Notes: generated by a model from the letters alone, not told the origin. A stretch of 64,000 nucleotides of DNA from Filimonas effusa (GCF_004118675.1 NZ_SDHZ01000001.1:2232001-2296000); one strand, 5' to 3'. Positions 9,884-18,835 are shown, counted from the first letter of the stretch. Made by a program: numbers and translations.

Positions 9884-9909
9884 CTCACATGTGAGACCCA
9901 ACATGTGAG
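9884..9909. promoter_or_regulatory. Palindromic operator-like site
   Basis: A perfect 12-bp palindrome (CTCACATGTGAG, 9884-9895) followed by a second ACATGTGAG (9901-9909) in direct orientation 14 bp on. It lies about 120 bp upstream of the minus-strand Gfo/Idh/MocA oxidoreductase gene. It looks like a dimeric-regulator site but the regulator is unknown. Confidence 0.35.
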
Positions 9910-10017
9910 CAAATATTTAAATACTATTAAAAAATGCAAATAATAAGAGGAGCATTAGGATAAAACAAATAAATCCCTAATCTTTGACTTGGTTTTTCAT
10001 AGGATATTGGATTTTAA

Positions 10018-10047
10018 AACGGGGTCGGATTTCTATCCAGACCCCTC
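10018..10047 (-). terminator. Intrinsic terminator after the DUF2752 gene
   Basis: Stem with arms GGGGTC (10021-10026) and GACCCC (10040-10045). It is A/T-rich on both sides, so it could stop transcription in either direction. It lies 6 bp beyond the minus-strand stop at 10053. Confidence 0.6.
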
Positions 10048-10052
10048 TTTTT

Positions 10053-10361
10053 TTAACGGCGCCGCAGTAACCCGGGCCGCGTCTTCCATAACTCCTTTAC
10101 ATAAAGAAATGTAAGCAAAGGAATTGTCAGCAGGTTCAGGCGATTCAACTGGTAAGCTGCAGGAAAATCCAGGTGCAAACAGGCCGAGATGCCTCTTAAT
10201 ACTCCACAGCCATAACAATCCCTCCCCGTAATATTCTTAAACAGGCAAAGCGTAAAATGCCCGTTCCCGCTGCAGTGATCCACCTGGAACAGCAACACGG
10301 GAACGAGCAGCCATAAAATAAAAAGTAACTTATTTCCTGACAAGTAACCTTCCTTCTCCAT
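10053..10361 (-). CDS. DUF2752 small membrane protein
   Basis: A 102-residue membrane protein with an N-terminal transmembrane segment (LLFILWLLVPVLLFQV) and the DUF2752 core CLFKNITGRDCYGCGVLRGI (about residues 39-58), followed by a second hydrophobic segment. The function of DUF2752 proteins is not known to me. The start overlaps the end of the preceding TM2 gene by 32 bp, so the two are probably translated from one message. DUF2752 and TM2 proteins are commonly adjacent. Confidence 0.85.
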   Translation of the reverse strand: MEKEGYLSGNKLLFILWLLVPVLLFQVDHCSGNGHFTLCLFKNITGRDCYGCGVLRGISACLHLDFPAAYQLNRLNLLTIPLLTFLYVKELWKTRPGLLRRR

Positions 10362-10653
10362 CTCTGTAGTTCCCCATAATTATTATGATCAGGTCTATCA
10401 AAGCCCAGATACCGCAACCACCCAGGGTTAGCAGCTGAACAATAGCGATCCCCGTCCTTTTAGTATAAAAACTGTGCGCACCAAATGTGCCTAAGAAAAA
10501 ACAAAGCAACAAGGTTGTAAGCCAGTCATAGCCCTCGCCACCGGCATAAGGCCCTACAGTAGGCTGTGTCTTGAAATTAGCTGTAGGCACGCCACATTTA
10601 ACGCATACAACAGCCTTGTCATCAATTTCAGTTCCGCAGTTTGAACAAAACAT
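10330..10653 (-). CDS. TM2 domain protein with N-terminal zinc ribbon
   Basis: A 107-residue protein. A zinc-ribbon head (CSNCGTE at 3-9 and CVKCG at 17-21, four Cys) is followed by a TM2 domain: two transmembrane segments joined by a short turn, with LGTFGAHSFYTKRTGIAI (about 54-71) and GIWALIDLIIIIMG (about 81-94). TM2 proteins are widespread membrane proteins without a settled function. It is the first gene of a two-gene unit with the DUF2752 gene. Confidence 0.9.
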   Translation of the reverse strand: MFCSNCGTEIDDKAVVCVKCGVPTANFKTQPTVGPYAGGEGYDWLTTLLLCFFLGTFGAHSFYTKRTGIAIVQLLTLGGCGIWALIDLIIIIMGNYRDGEGRLLVRK

Positions 10654-10790
10654 AATTTAGGGTTTTAAATTTCCGTGCATTATAATGATAAATACTTAAA
10701 CCATTTATAATCGCAGGGAAGAAAATCCAACCGTTCACAACAAATACGGCCACCAGGCATCTCTGCCGGCGATCATCAGCCCGGAGAAAA

Positions 10791-10806
10791 CCTGATAAAT
10801 ATCAGG
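10791..10806. promoter_or_regulatory. Palindrome upstream of the lipoprotein gene
   Basis: CCTGATA-AA-TATCAGG, two perfect 7-base arms, in the divergent intergenic region between the TM2 gene (minus) and the lipoprotein gene (plus). Nothing else recognisable lies in these roughly 310 bases. It may be an operator; no regulator is assigned. Confidence 0.3.
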
Positions 10807-10963
10807 CTTGTTATTTAAGACCGTATTTCTATTAAATTAGCACCGTTTTTAATAGCACAAACAAACTCGCAGCGGGCTGTTAAACACGCATCTGTGACTG
10901 CTTTTGAATAAAAAGGCGTGTTCTTTACCGCATACAACAATTGCAAACATTTATATCCAGGAT

Positions 10964-11719
10964 ATGATCAGAATCAAACACGTGTGTCTCTTCACAATCG
11001 TATTTCTAACATTCTCATCCTGTAAAGAACAATATATTATATCGGGGAAAGTAACCGACTTTTCTGGATCACCGCTGGACAGTGTCACCGTGAGACTTAA
11101 AAACAGGGCTTTTAACGACCTGTATGAAACAAGATCCGATAGTGCCGGCAATTACACGCTGAAAGTAAAAAAAGGCAACTATTACTGCCTCTATGCAATA
11201 AAACTATCCGATTACCGGGTAACCAGGCTTGAATACTGGGCCTGGAATGTTCCCGTCTACGGGAACCTCGTCATCAATCCCCAGTACGATAAAATGGAAA
11301 TCTATGGAGTGAATGTATTTGAACCACAAGTCACCCCACAGGAAACCTATATGATCTACTTCAGACCCATGAGCCTGTTTAAAGGCATCCAGCTCATGGA
11401 AGCTCAAAAAGTAGATAAAAAAGCTTACGAGCAGGCCAAACGCACCGAAGAGCTTTTAAACGAAGATAAAATAGTGGATATCTCTCCTGCAACCATAACA
11501 GCAGGGGAATTATCGGTTGAAATAAACGGGACAAAAGCCCGGATTGTAGGGATCAATAAGATCAGCGAGTACGGAAGAGGAAAAATAATGTACGGGTATA
11601 TGGTACAGGTCGTAAAACCCGGTAACAATGAAAAATCAAAATACGACAGAATATCCATCACATTACACTCAGCAGAAACCGGCGAAACCGGGAAAAGCGA
11701 AGCATTTATCAAAAAATAA
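10964..11719 (+). CDS. Lipoprotein with carboxypeptidase-regulatory-like domain
   Basis: A 251-residue predicted lipoprotein: signal MIRIKHVCLFTIVFLTFSSC with the lipidated Cys at 20. Residues about 25-85 form a CarboxypepD_reg-like/CNA-B-type beta-sandwich (ISGKVTDFSGSPLDSVTVRL, then DSAGNYTLKVKKGNYY). The rest is unassigned and ends in a beta-rich segment. An earlier TTG at 10904 would place 20 extra polar residues before the signal peptide, so the ATG is preferred. Function unknown; probably surface or periplasmic. Confidence 0.75.
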   Translation: MIRIKHVCLFTIVFLTFSSCKEQYIISGKVTDFSGSPLDSVTVRLKNRAFNDLYETRSDSAGNYTLKVKKGNYYCLYAIKLSDYRVTRLEYWAWNVPVYGNLVINPQYDKMEIYGVNVFEPQVTPQETYMIYFRPMSLFKGIQLMEAQKVDKKAYEQAKRTEELLNEDKIVDISPATITAGELSVEINGTKARIVGINKISEYGRGKIMYGYMVQVVKPGNNEKSKYDRISITLHSAETGETGKSEAFIKK

Positions 11720-11733
11720 AAAACAAGCAGTTC

Positions 11734-12102
11734 TTACCATTCCCGCCACTCATCGGCCACTCCGGCCCCATCGGCGTAGTTTGCCGGGTTTAAACCAGCC
11801 GCAACGGTGATCCGGTCTATCAGCTCACACAGATCTTCACGCTCACCGGTCTCGATCAGGTCCTCTACTTCTTCATTTAACTCGTTAAGCGATAAAATGG
11901 CTGTTTTAAACAGCTCCACTTTATTGTTCTCCTCCGCGTCCTCCCCTAATTCAATCAGGCTTGCGATTAAAGTATCGAATATGTCCTGGGCTTTGTTACA
12001 ATTTTCGGGGGTATACTGTTCCAGTCCATCATCATAGCTATCCCGCCAATTCTCAAAGGGATAATAATTCTTTATTGCTTCCAGCTGTTCTTTATAAGCC
12101 AT
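11734..12102 (-). CDS. Small acidic soluble protein, possibly DUF5713-like
   Basis: A 122-residue, strongly acidic, helical protein without signal or membrane segment. The pattern YYPFENWRDSYDDGLEQYT near the start and a terminal DEWREW recalls DUF5713 proteins of similar length; this is from memory and uncertain. The longer open frame to 12243 is rejected as the start because it would run through the terminator of the upstream gene. Isolated on the minus strand, tail to tail with the lipoprotein gene (15 bp apart). Confidence 0.65.
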   Translation of the reverse strand: MAYKEQLEAIKNYYPFENWRDSYDDGLEQYTPENCNKAQDIFDTLIASLIELGEDAEENNKVELFKTAILSLNELNEEVEDLIETGEREDLCELIDRITVAAGLNPANYADGAGVADEWREW

Positions 12103-12193
12103 ATGTTCAACTTCTAATAGGCTCAAATATACCCTAAATGCATCATCTTCCGGCAGGCTTAAAAGAAGTAATTGCACTTTTCCCCGGGGGCTG

Positions 12194-12240
12194 ATTATAA
12201 AGAAAAGCTGCCCCATAACGGAGCAGCTTTTCTTTATAAT
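12194..12240 (-). terminator. Strong terminator after the GH28 gene
   Basis: A perfect 18-base inverted repeat (12194-12211 and 12223-12240) around an 11-base loop, with a GC-rich tip (AGCTGC) and a T-rich arm (TTTTCTTTATAAT) in both directions. It starts 31 bp past the polygalacturonase stop codon. It insulates the small acidic protein gene downstream. Confidence 0.9.
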
Positions 12241-12271
12241 CAAAAGGCGATTAAAGATCCCGCCTCTGTTA

Positions 12272-13720
12272 TTATTTTGTTACGCCCGAATCATCCACCT
12301 TAACTACCTGTCCGTTGATCACTACATTTTCAAACTGCATGTCCTTCACATGATCCACCTTAACAGGCGTATTAACACCACCGAAGTTACAGTTAACAAG
12401 TTTCAGGTTCTGAACCGGTGATTCCTTGTACGCCTTTACATTAACAGCATAATTGCCGCCATGCGTTACCTCCAGGTTTTCTATCCAGATATTCCGGATG
12501 GTGGGCATAAACTTACCAGGGTTCTCATAAAACATATTACAGGAGATCGCAGCCTCTTTATAAACCCCTACCTTAATGTCTTTCGCAAAAATATTCTCGA
12601 TGATACCGCCCCTGGAAGAGCTGGTTTTAATCCGTATTACGATATCCAGGTCGGGACTGCTCAACTTGCAGTTGATCGCATAAATATTACGGGCGCCGCC
12701 GGCAATTTCACTTCCAAGTGTAACACCGCCATGCCCGTCTTTCATTTCACATCCTTCTATGATATGATTCTCTGCCGGCCTGCCAAAACGCCTGCCATCT
12801 TCATCCCTGCCCGCTTTAATGGCAATGCAGTCGTCACCGGTATCGAAATAACAGTTCTTGATAAGCACGTTTTTACACGCGTCCGGATCGCATCCGTCTG
12901 TATTGGGACCATGAGAAATAATACGCACACCTTCTATGGTAATATTCTCACTCATCACCGGGCTTACAAACCACATGGGTGAATTGATCAGTTTCACACC
13001 GGATATCAGGAGATTCTTGCAGTGATAAGGCTGTATCATATATGGACGCAAATAATGCCCTTCTCCAAACACCCGCTGGCGGGGATCAACATTAGCTTTC
13101 ATAAGCGCATGCAGGCTATCCCTGTCCTTTTTCTGGTGAGGCATGCCCTCTTTCCATCCATGCTCCTTCTTGCCTTTCCAGCTCCACCAGTAATTATCAT
13201 TGGCGTTGCCATCGATAGTACCGCTGCCGGTGATAGCAATATTTTCCTCTTCATAAGCATATACCTGCGGAGAAAAGTTCATACAGTCCATCCCTTCCCA
13301 TCTTGCCAGCACCAAAGGATAGTCTTTGGTATCACGGCTGAATACAATAACCGCCCCTTCTTTTAAATGAAGATTTACATTACTCTTTAAGTAAATAGGA
13401 CCGGTGAGAAATGATCCCGCAGGCACTACAACCCTGCCGCCGCCATCTTTATGACAGGCTTCAATGGCCTTTTTAAAAGCGTCCGTATTCATGGTCCGTT
13501 TGTCGCCCTTTGCTCCAAAGTCGGTGACTACATAATCTTTGTCTTTGAATACAGGCGCTTTAATAAGCTGCCGCACCTGCTCCATTTCTTTTAAAGGCTC
13601 CTGTACTGACTTCCATACTTTTGCCGTTTCCTGTGCAGTGGAAGAGGTCGTTAAACCCATTCCAACAGCTACAAACAACAGGCAAGCGCTAAAACATTTC
13701 CGATACATTTTCATCTGCAT
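12272..13720 (-). CDS. Glycoside hydrolase family 28 (polygalacturonase-like), exported
   Basis: A 482-residue exported right-handed beta-helix enzyme predicted to cleave galacturonan-type pectin. A signal peptide covers about residues 1-29. The N-terminal pectate-lyase-like entry YVVTDFGAKGDKRTMNTDAF is followed by the four GH28 signatures: NTDGCDP, DTGDDCIAIKAGRD, DGHGGVTLGSE and VIRIKTS, so all catalytic Asp residues and the His and Arg-Ile-Lys site are kept. It is a single-gene unit with its own terminator. A second, more divergent GH28 protein lies at 57620-58993. Exo or endo mode cannot be told from sequence. Confidence 0.93.
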   Translation of the reverse strand: MQMKMYRKCFSACLLFVAVGMGLTTSSTAQETAKVWKSVQEPLKEMEQVRQLIKAPVFKDKDYVVTDFGAKGDKRTMNTDAFKKAIEACHKDGGGRVVVPAGSFLTGPIYLKSNVNLHLKEGAVIVFSRDTKDYPLVLARWEGMDCMNFSPQVYAYEEENIAITGSGTIDGNANDNYWWSWKGKKEHGWKEGMPHQKKDRDSLHALMKANVDPRQRVFGEGHYLRPYMIQPYHCKNLLISGVKLINSPMWFVSPVMSENITIEGVRIISHGPNTDGCDPDACKNVLIKNCYFDTGDDCIAIKAGRDEDGRRFGRPAENHIIEGCEMKDGHGGVTLGSEIAGGARNIYAINCKLSSPDLDIVIRIKTSSSRGGIIENIFAKDIKVGVYKEAAISCNMFYENPGKFMPTIRNIWIENLEVTHGGNYAVNVKAYKESPVQNLKLVNCNFGGVNTPVKVDHVKDMQFENVVINGQVVKVDDSGVTK

Positions 13721-13965
13721 TCTATTTGCTTATATAAGACTGAAACTTAAAAGCATCATTTCTAAGAGTAACCTCCCGGAGAACATCCTCCAGGAAGGCG
13801 CTTAAGGTAGCGCTTTTTTAGAAATTGCCGGTTCGGGAAGGCTTAAATTAACGCAGTCTTAGGCACTTCACACGCGAAACAGGTTCATCCAACAACACAT
13901 TGCCAGCCTGTTATTTTCAATATCTTCGCATGATCCTCAAGCGCTCAACGAACACGATATTTGTA

Positions 13966-14029
13966 TAACGGGCCCTGCAGCAACCGTTAAGACATGCCTG
14001 CAAGGCATCTCTTAACCTGAAAAGGGCGC
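13966..14029 (+). ncRNA. Candidate structured RNA leader of nhaA
   Basis: The 330 bases before nhaA hold no gene but do hold a compact fold. A nearly perfect hairpin (13986-14016) has arms GTTAAGA/TCTTAAC and ATGCCT/AGGCAT, a C-C mismatch between them and a GCA loop. It is enclosed by GCCCT upstream and AGGGC downstream, with a purine-rich internal loop (GCAGCAACC and CTGAAA). It ends about 22 bases before the nhaA start. Lithium-sensing nhaA-I and nhaA-II riboswitches are known upstream of nhaA genes; I cannot match this sequence to either consensus, so the class is open. Confidence 0.45.
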
Positions 14030-14050
14030 ATCAACCAACAGGAAAAAATC

Positions 14051-15229
14051 ATGCAGAAAGGAAACAGCTTAAATATTTTCAAACGTTTTTTCCAATCGGG
14101 AGCAGCCTCGGGCATTATCATTTTCAGTTGTGTGATCTTATCGCTTATCCTGGCAAACAGCGCCCTGGGAGCAGGCTTACAGGCGTTACTAAATACCAGC
14201 CTGGGGTTCAGCAATAATAGCATACATCTACGCTATCCCGTTCAACTCTGGATCAACGACGGATTAATGGCCATCTTTTTCCTGATGGTAGGCCTGGAAA
14301 TAAAACGCGAAATGATAGCCGGCGAATTAGCTACGCCACAAAAAGCGTTATTACCTATCCTGTGCGCCATTGGCGGGGCGCTAACACCAGCCCTGATCTA
14401 TTTTATCATCAATCAGAACACTCCAACAAAAAACGGATGGGGCATTCCTATGGCAACAGATATCGCCTTTGCACTTGCTATCATCAGCATGTTGAGCAAA
14501 CGCGTACCCTCTTCCTTAAAGGTGTTCCTCGCAGCATTGGCGATTGTAGATGATCTGCTGGCAATTTTAGTGATCGCCTTTTTTTACGCAGGCGATTTGC
14601 ATATGAACTACCTGGCTTATGCAGCAGGCGTTGCAGTATTACTCTTTATACTAAACCGGCTTAAGGTCACCAAACTGGTATGCTATCTTATTCCCGGCGC
14701 CTTCATGTGGTATTTCATCCATCATTCAGGTATTCACGCAACGATCGCAGGAGTGGTTACTGCCATGTTCATTCCGGCTACAACAACAGCAAATGCCCCT
14801 TCGCCACTGGAACGGCTTGAGCACCTACTTACCACACCCGTCAATTTCATCATCGTACCACTGTTTGCATTCGCAAACACTAATATACAATTTGAAGCAG
14901 GCATGCCGGAAGGGCTAGCCTCCCCTTTAGGTCTCGGTATTATAGGCGGACTGCTGATAGGAAAACCGGCAGGTATTCTGTTTACCTCTTTCATAAGCAC
15001 CAAAACGGGCATAGCAAAGCTGCCCGAGAACGCCAACTGGAAACATCTTGCCGGCTTAGGACTGCTGGCAGGCATAGGATTTACCATGTCCATCTTTGTG
15101 GCATTGCTTTCCTTTTCAGATAACTTACTGATAGCAGAAGCAAAGTTTTCGGTGCTTTGCGCCTCGCTGTTATCTGCCACATTGGGCTACTTCCTGCTCA
15201 AAGCCGGAACCCGGCACAATCAATATTAA
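14051..15229 (+). CDS. nhaA: Na+/H+ antiporter NhaA
   Basis: A 392-residue, 12-helix inner-membrane antiporter that exports Na+ (or Li+) in exchange for protons, for pH and salt balance. Family signatures are clear: WINDGLMAIFFLMVGLEIKR (about 57-76), ATDIAFALAIISMLSKRVP (about 136-154) and LAIVDDLLAILVIAFFYAGD, which holds the paired ion-binding Asp residues. Length is normal. A structured leader precedes it. It meets the next gene tail to tail with a 4-bp overlap of stop codons. Confidence 0.97.
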   Translation: MQKGNSLNIFKRFFQSGAASGIIIFSCVILSLILANSALGAGLQALLNTSLGFSNNSIHLRYPVQLWINDGLMAIFFLMVGLEIKREMIAGELATPQKALLPILCAIGGALTPALIYFIINQNTPTKNGWGIPMATDIAFALAIISMLSKRVPSSLKVFLAALAIVDDLLAILVIAFFYAGDLHMNYLAYAAGVAVLLFILNRLKVTKLVCYLIPGAFMWYFIHHSGIHATIAGVVTAMFIPATTTANAPSPLERLEHLLTTPVNFIIVPLFAFANTNIQFEAGMPEGLASPLGLGIIGGLLIGKPAGILFTSFISTKTGIAKLPENANWKHLAGLGLLAGIGFTMSIFVALLSFSDNLLIAEAKFSVLCASLLSATLGYFLLKAGTRHNQY

Positions 15230-15858
15230 AGAGGATATTCAGTCGCTACAAACGAAGAATTGTTGTAACGCAACGTACCATTCCATTTGCCGGTGATAGT
15301 ATCCCTGGCGCCGGTGGCAGCATTTTTAAAGATCGCTTTAAAAGAACACCTGATCGTATACCTGTCTATTTTAGAATCGATCACAACACGCGACCTTGCA
15401 GGTACAGATACATTCAGGTCATGACTATCAGCGATCAGGTAAGGCAACTCAACCTCTTTGCCCGACAGCGTAAACAGCCTTGTATCAACACTATACCCCT
15501 GGTTACTATACCAGTTGGATGGCACAGGCACCTTCACCGTATCTAACAGCAATCCCTTAGGAGCGGTCTCACCATTTGAAAGCGTAAACAGCGAACGTTT
15601 GGTCAATGAACTATAGTCAGGGCTCATTTTCTGCTCTGAAATATTATTTCCATAATTACTGAACTCGCCGCCGGCAAGGTTCAGCTTTACAGTATCTATA
15701 CCATCGCCGCTTGCCAGCGAATAAGTTATTTCTTCCAGTTGATAGGAACCCGCCTCCTCATCCGGCGTACCGGTTTCAGGGCCACCGGAATTTTTACTGC
15801 ATGAAAACAAGACGGCAGCGGCAATAAGAAGGATAGCGTATTGGTAAAGGCTTTTCAT
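15226..15858 (-). CDS. Predicted lipoprotein, unknown function
   Basis: A 210-residue lipoprotein: hydrophobic signal then the lipobox AAVLFSCSKN (Cys about 20) and a Gly/Glu-rich linker. The body is beta-rich and has no motif I recognise; SVPARSRVVIDSKIDRYTIR suggests a beta-sandwich. Single-gene unit on the minus strand, converging on nhaA with a 4-bp overlap. Confidence 0.8.
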   Translation of the reverse strand: MKSLYQYAILLIAAAVLFSCSKNSGGPETGTPDEEAGSYQLEEITYSLASGDGIDTVKLNLAGGEFSNYGNNISEQKMSPDYSSLTKRSLFTLSNGETAPKGLLLDTVKVPVPSNWYSNQGYSVDTRLFTLSGKEVELPYLIADSHDLNVSVPARSRVVIDSKIDRYTIRCSFKAIFKNAATGARDTITGKWNGTLRYNNSSFVATEYPL

Positions 15859-15923
15859 CGTTATTCTGTATATGTACCGCCTAAAAATAAAAAAAATACA
15901 TCATATATCATCTAACTGTTTTC

Positions 15924-17831
15924 CTACCTCAGCAGCCTTAATCCACTTAATACTACCAGCACCGTGCTGCCTTCGTGTCCCACCACGCCTTCCGGCAGGT
16001 TAATAACGCCTCCCACGAAATTTAATATGATCATGGTAACCGCAACGGCTATGGCAAAGCAGATATTCTGCTTAATGACTTTACCAGTTCTTCTGCTAAG
16101 CCTGATAGCAAAAGGTATTTTTTCAATGTTGTCTTTCATTAAAATTACATCCGCAGTTTCTATGGCTACATCGGTCCCGCCCGACCCAATGGCAACGCCA
16201 ACAGAAGCCGTCGCCAATGCAGGCGCATCATTCACGCCATCTCCTACCATTACCACTTTACCATACTTCGCCTCTATTTGCTGAACAACCTCTACCTTGC
16301 CGGCAGGCAGTAACTCCGAATAAACCAGGCCAATACCCGCCTGGTCGGCTATAGCCCTGGCGGTAGCTTTTGAATCACCTGTAAGCATAAATACTTTAAT
16401 GCCCATATCCTTCAATTCTTTCACCACTTTTACAGCCTGCTCACGAATACTATCCTGTACAGTTAAAATACCCGGCAATTGCCCGTTACCACTTACATAA
16501 ATAACGGTTTTCCCGTTAGCCTCGAGCTGGCTGATCACTGTTTCCTGTTCAGCCGATAGCGTCATATCCTTTATAACTTCCCGCTTTCCAATGATATATT
16601 TTATACCCCCCAGCACTCCGGTAACACCCACGCCATGCAAAGCCTGCAGATCAACCGGCCGTTCCAGCAACAATCCTTTCTCTTTTGCCGCCTGTATCAT
16701 TGCCTTTGCAATAGGATGCTCCGAAAGCGTTTCCACAGAAGCCGCTATCCGCAATAATTCCGCTTCTGCAATATCCCCGAAAGGTATGATATCCATAACC
16801 CTGGGCCGGCCTATAGTGAGGGTGCCGGTTTTATCGAAAGCTACCGCCTTAACATCACCTATATTCTGCAAATGTGCACCACCCTTGAAAAGCACGCCGT
16901 TCCTGGCAGCATTTGAAATAGCAGATAATATGGCCGGCATGATAGAAGCAACCAATGCACAGGGCGAAGCCACCACCAGGAAGATCATTGCCCTGTAAAC
17001 GGTATCCTGCCAGTTCCAGTGCAGCAGTAAAGGCGGTATAAGCAGAAACAGCATGGCCCCTCCTATCACTCCTTTGGCATATATGCTTTCAAATTTTTCT
17101 ACAAATTGCTGGCTGGGCGGCTTTGTATGCTGCGCCTCCTGAACAAGCCCGATGATCTTTGATATCATGGTCTCCCGCGCCAGCTTCGAAACACGCACCT
17201 CCAACGCCCCCTGCCCGTTGATGGTCCCCGAATAAACCTCTTCTCCCTTCTGCTTGTCAACCGGAATAGATTCCCCCGTAATGGAAGCCTGGTCAACAGC
17301 AGAGCTGCCCGCAATGATAACACCATCAGCAGCAATCCTTTCCCCCGGGCGCACCAGGATAACATCACCTACTTTCAGGTCTTCGATTTTTACAACCTCT
17401 TCCCGGTCGCCTCTCAGCACCACTGCTGCTTCCGGACGAAGCTGCATCAATGCCTTTATATCTTTATTGGTCTTTTCCATGGTATACCCTTCCAGCGTAC
17501 CGCTAAGGGCAAAAATGAAGATCAGAATGGCGCCGTCCATCCAGTAACCGATCGCAGCAGCCCCCAGGGCAGCAATAACCATCAGCAGATCCACGTCCAG
17601 CTTGTGCGCTTTAAACAACGCCTCCAGCCCCTCGTAGGCCTTCTGGTAACCTCCTGTGATATAAGCCAGCGCAAACAAGATGACCGCCGGCGTCTGAAAA
17701 TTGTTCCGCCCGGCCTGCCAGGCCAGAATGATAAACAACAAACATAACCCTGTTACAATAGCCTCTCCATGTCTTTGCCATAGATTCCGTGAATACCCGC
17801 CTGTATTTTGTACAATAGAACTATCCGCCAT
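15924..17831 (-). CDS. Heavy-metal P-type ATPase of the P1B-4 type
   Basis: A 635-residue inner-membrane ATPase that pumps a transition metal out of the cytoplasm. It has TGES, the phosphorylation loop DKTGT, SEHPIA, GDGVNDAP and no N-terminal metal-binding (HMA) domain. The membrane metal site reads SPC (VVASPCALVAS) rather than CPC, and the last helix has HEGST. This SPC plus HEG[GS]T pair is typical of the P1B-4 group (CoaT/CtpD-like, linked to Co2+ or Fe2+). The ATG at 17831 is preferred to an upstream GTG that would overlap the divergent AraC gene. That regulator, 89 bp away, is a likely controller. Confidence 0.92.
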   Translation of the reverse strand: MADSSIVQNTGGYSRNLWQRHGEAIVTGLCLLFIILAWQAGRNNFQTPAVILFALAYITGGYQKAYEGLEALFKAHKLDVDLLMVIAALGAAAIGYWMDGAILIFIFALSGTLEGYTMEKTNKDIKALMQLRPEAAVVLRGDREEVVKIEDLKVGDVILVRPGERIAADGVIIAGSSAVDQASITGESIPVDKQKGEEVYSGTINGQGALEVRVSKLARETMISKIIGLVQEAQHTKPPSQQFVEKFESIYAKGVIGGAMLFLLIPPLLLHWNWQDTVYRAMIFLVVASPCALVASIMPAILSAISNAARNGVLFKGGAHLQNIGDVKAVAFDKTGTLTIGRPRVMDIIPFGDIAEAELLRIAASVETLSEHPIAKAMIQAAKEKGLLLERPVDLQALHGVGVTGVLGGIKYIIGKREVIKDMTLSAEQETVISQLEANGKTVIYVSGNGQLPGILTVQDSIREQAVKVVKELKDMGIKVFMLTGDSKATARAIADQAGIGLVYSELLPAGKVEVVQQIEAKYGKVVMVGDGVNDAPALATASVGVAIGSGGTDVAIETADVILMKDNIEKIPFAIRLSRRTGKVIKQNICFAIAVAVTMIILNFVGGVINLPEGVVGHEGSTVLVVLSGLRLLR

Positions 17832-17920
17832 AACTGTATCTTTTAAGAGCTCCCGCAAAGTTACCCGGCAACCCGGCGGCAAAACAGGTAAAAAAGCGAC
17901 GTATTTTGGTAACTTTGGTG

Positions 17921-18781
17921 ATGACCTCAACACAATTATTCAGAGATGTGGAAGTGAGTGTAAAAGACCTGGCTTCCAACAATTCCGGGCTTCACAAGCA
18001 TCATTACTTCGAGCTCATTTATGTGTTGGAAGGAACCGGCATCCATAATATCAACAACAACCACTACCAGTTCGCCGAAGGCGACGTATTCCTGTTAACG
18101 CCCGAAGATGCCCACACCTTCCATGTTTCATCGTTCACCAGGTTTTGCATTGTTGATTTTACAAAAGGCTTTTTTACCAAGAAAGCAAACCGTCAGGAAG
18201 AAAAAATGGATGTAAGCGACTTCTTCAAACGGCTGGAATACATCTTTCATAACCATCATAATGTAGCCGGCAGCATTATAGCCGATGACGACCGGCCTAT
18301 CTTCAGATCACTGATCCGCCAGCTGATAGAAGAAAACACCAAAAAACAGGCCTTTGAGGAAATCATCACCCAGAATATCGTTTTTTTACTACTCCATTTC
18401 ATCGCAAGGCATATCCAGCAGCGAAACATACAGTTTCATAAAACGCAAAACGCCAGAAGTACCATCCACGAGATCACCGCCTACATCCAGCAGCATATCT
18501 ACGATAAAGAGCTGCTGAAAGTAGAAAACCTGGCTGCACAGTTCAACAAATCACCGGACCACCTGAGCAGATACTTCAAAAGCGAAACAGGCAACACCAT
18601 TAAAGACTATATCACCCGCTACAAGCTGAACCTCATTGAAACACGCCTGAAATACAGCGACCTCACCATTGCAGAAATAGCCGATGAAATGAACTTTACA
18701 GATGAAAGCCACCTCAACAAAACTTTCAAAAATGTATTCGGTAAAACAGCCCGGCAATATAAAATGGATTGCCTGAGATGA
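17921..18781 (+). CDS. AraC-family transcriptional regulator
   Basis: A 286-residue DNA-binding regulator. The N-terminal cupin-like sensing domain has HKHHYFELIYVLEGTGIHNI (about residues 25-44) and FAEGDVFLLTPEDAHTF. The C-terminal double helix-turn-helix has LAAQFNKSPDHLSRYFKSET and IAEIADEMNFTDESHLNKTF with GKTARQYK. It is transcribed divergently from the P1B-4 ATPase with 89 bp between the starts, so it may control that pump; cupin-type AraC proteins usually bind small organic ligands, so this is only positional inference. The ATG at 17921 is chosen over a TTG five codons upstream. Confidence 0.93.
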   Translation: MTSTQLFRDVEVSVKDLASNNSGLHKHHYFELIYVLEGTGIHNINNNHYQFAEGDVFLLTPEDAHTFHVSSFTRFCIVDFTKGFFTKKANRQEEKMDVSDFFKRLEYIFHNHHNVAGSIIADDDRPIFRSLIRQLIEENTKKQAFEEIITQNIVFLLLHFIARHIQQRNIQFHKTQNARSTIHEITAYIQQHIYDKELLKVENLAAQFNKSPDHLSRYFKSETGNTIKDYITRYKLNLIETRLKYSDLTIAEIADEMNFTDESHLNKTFKNVFGKTARQYKMDCLR

Positions 18782-18835
18782 TTTAATTTGACGTAGCTTT
18801 AACTCCGTCTCCAAACCATCAACCCAAACCAAACT

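Noticed and set aside
12103-12243. N-terminal extension of the small acidic protein to 12243
   Set aside because: It would translate through the 18-bp perfect terminator hairpin of the upstream gene; the ATG at 12102 is a natural start.
17832-17933. Longer N-terminus for the metal ATPase
   Set aside because: It begins at GTG inside the divergent AraC gene and adds no known domain; the ATG at 17831 is better.
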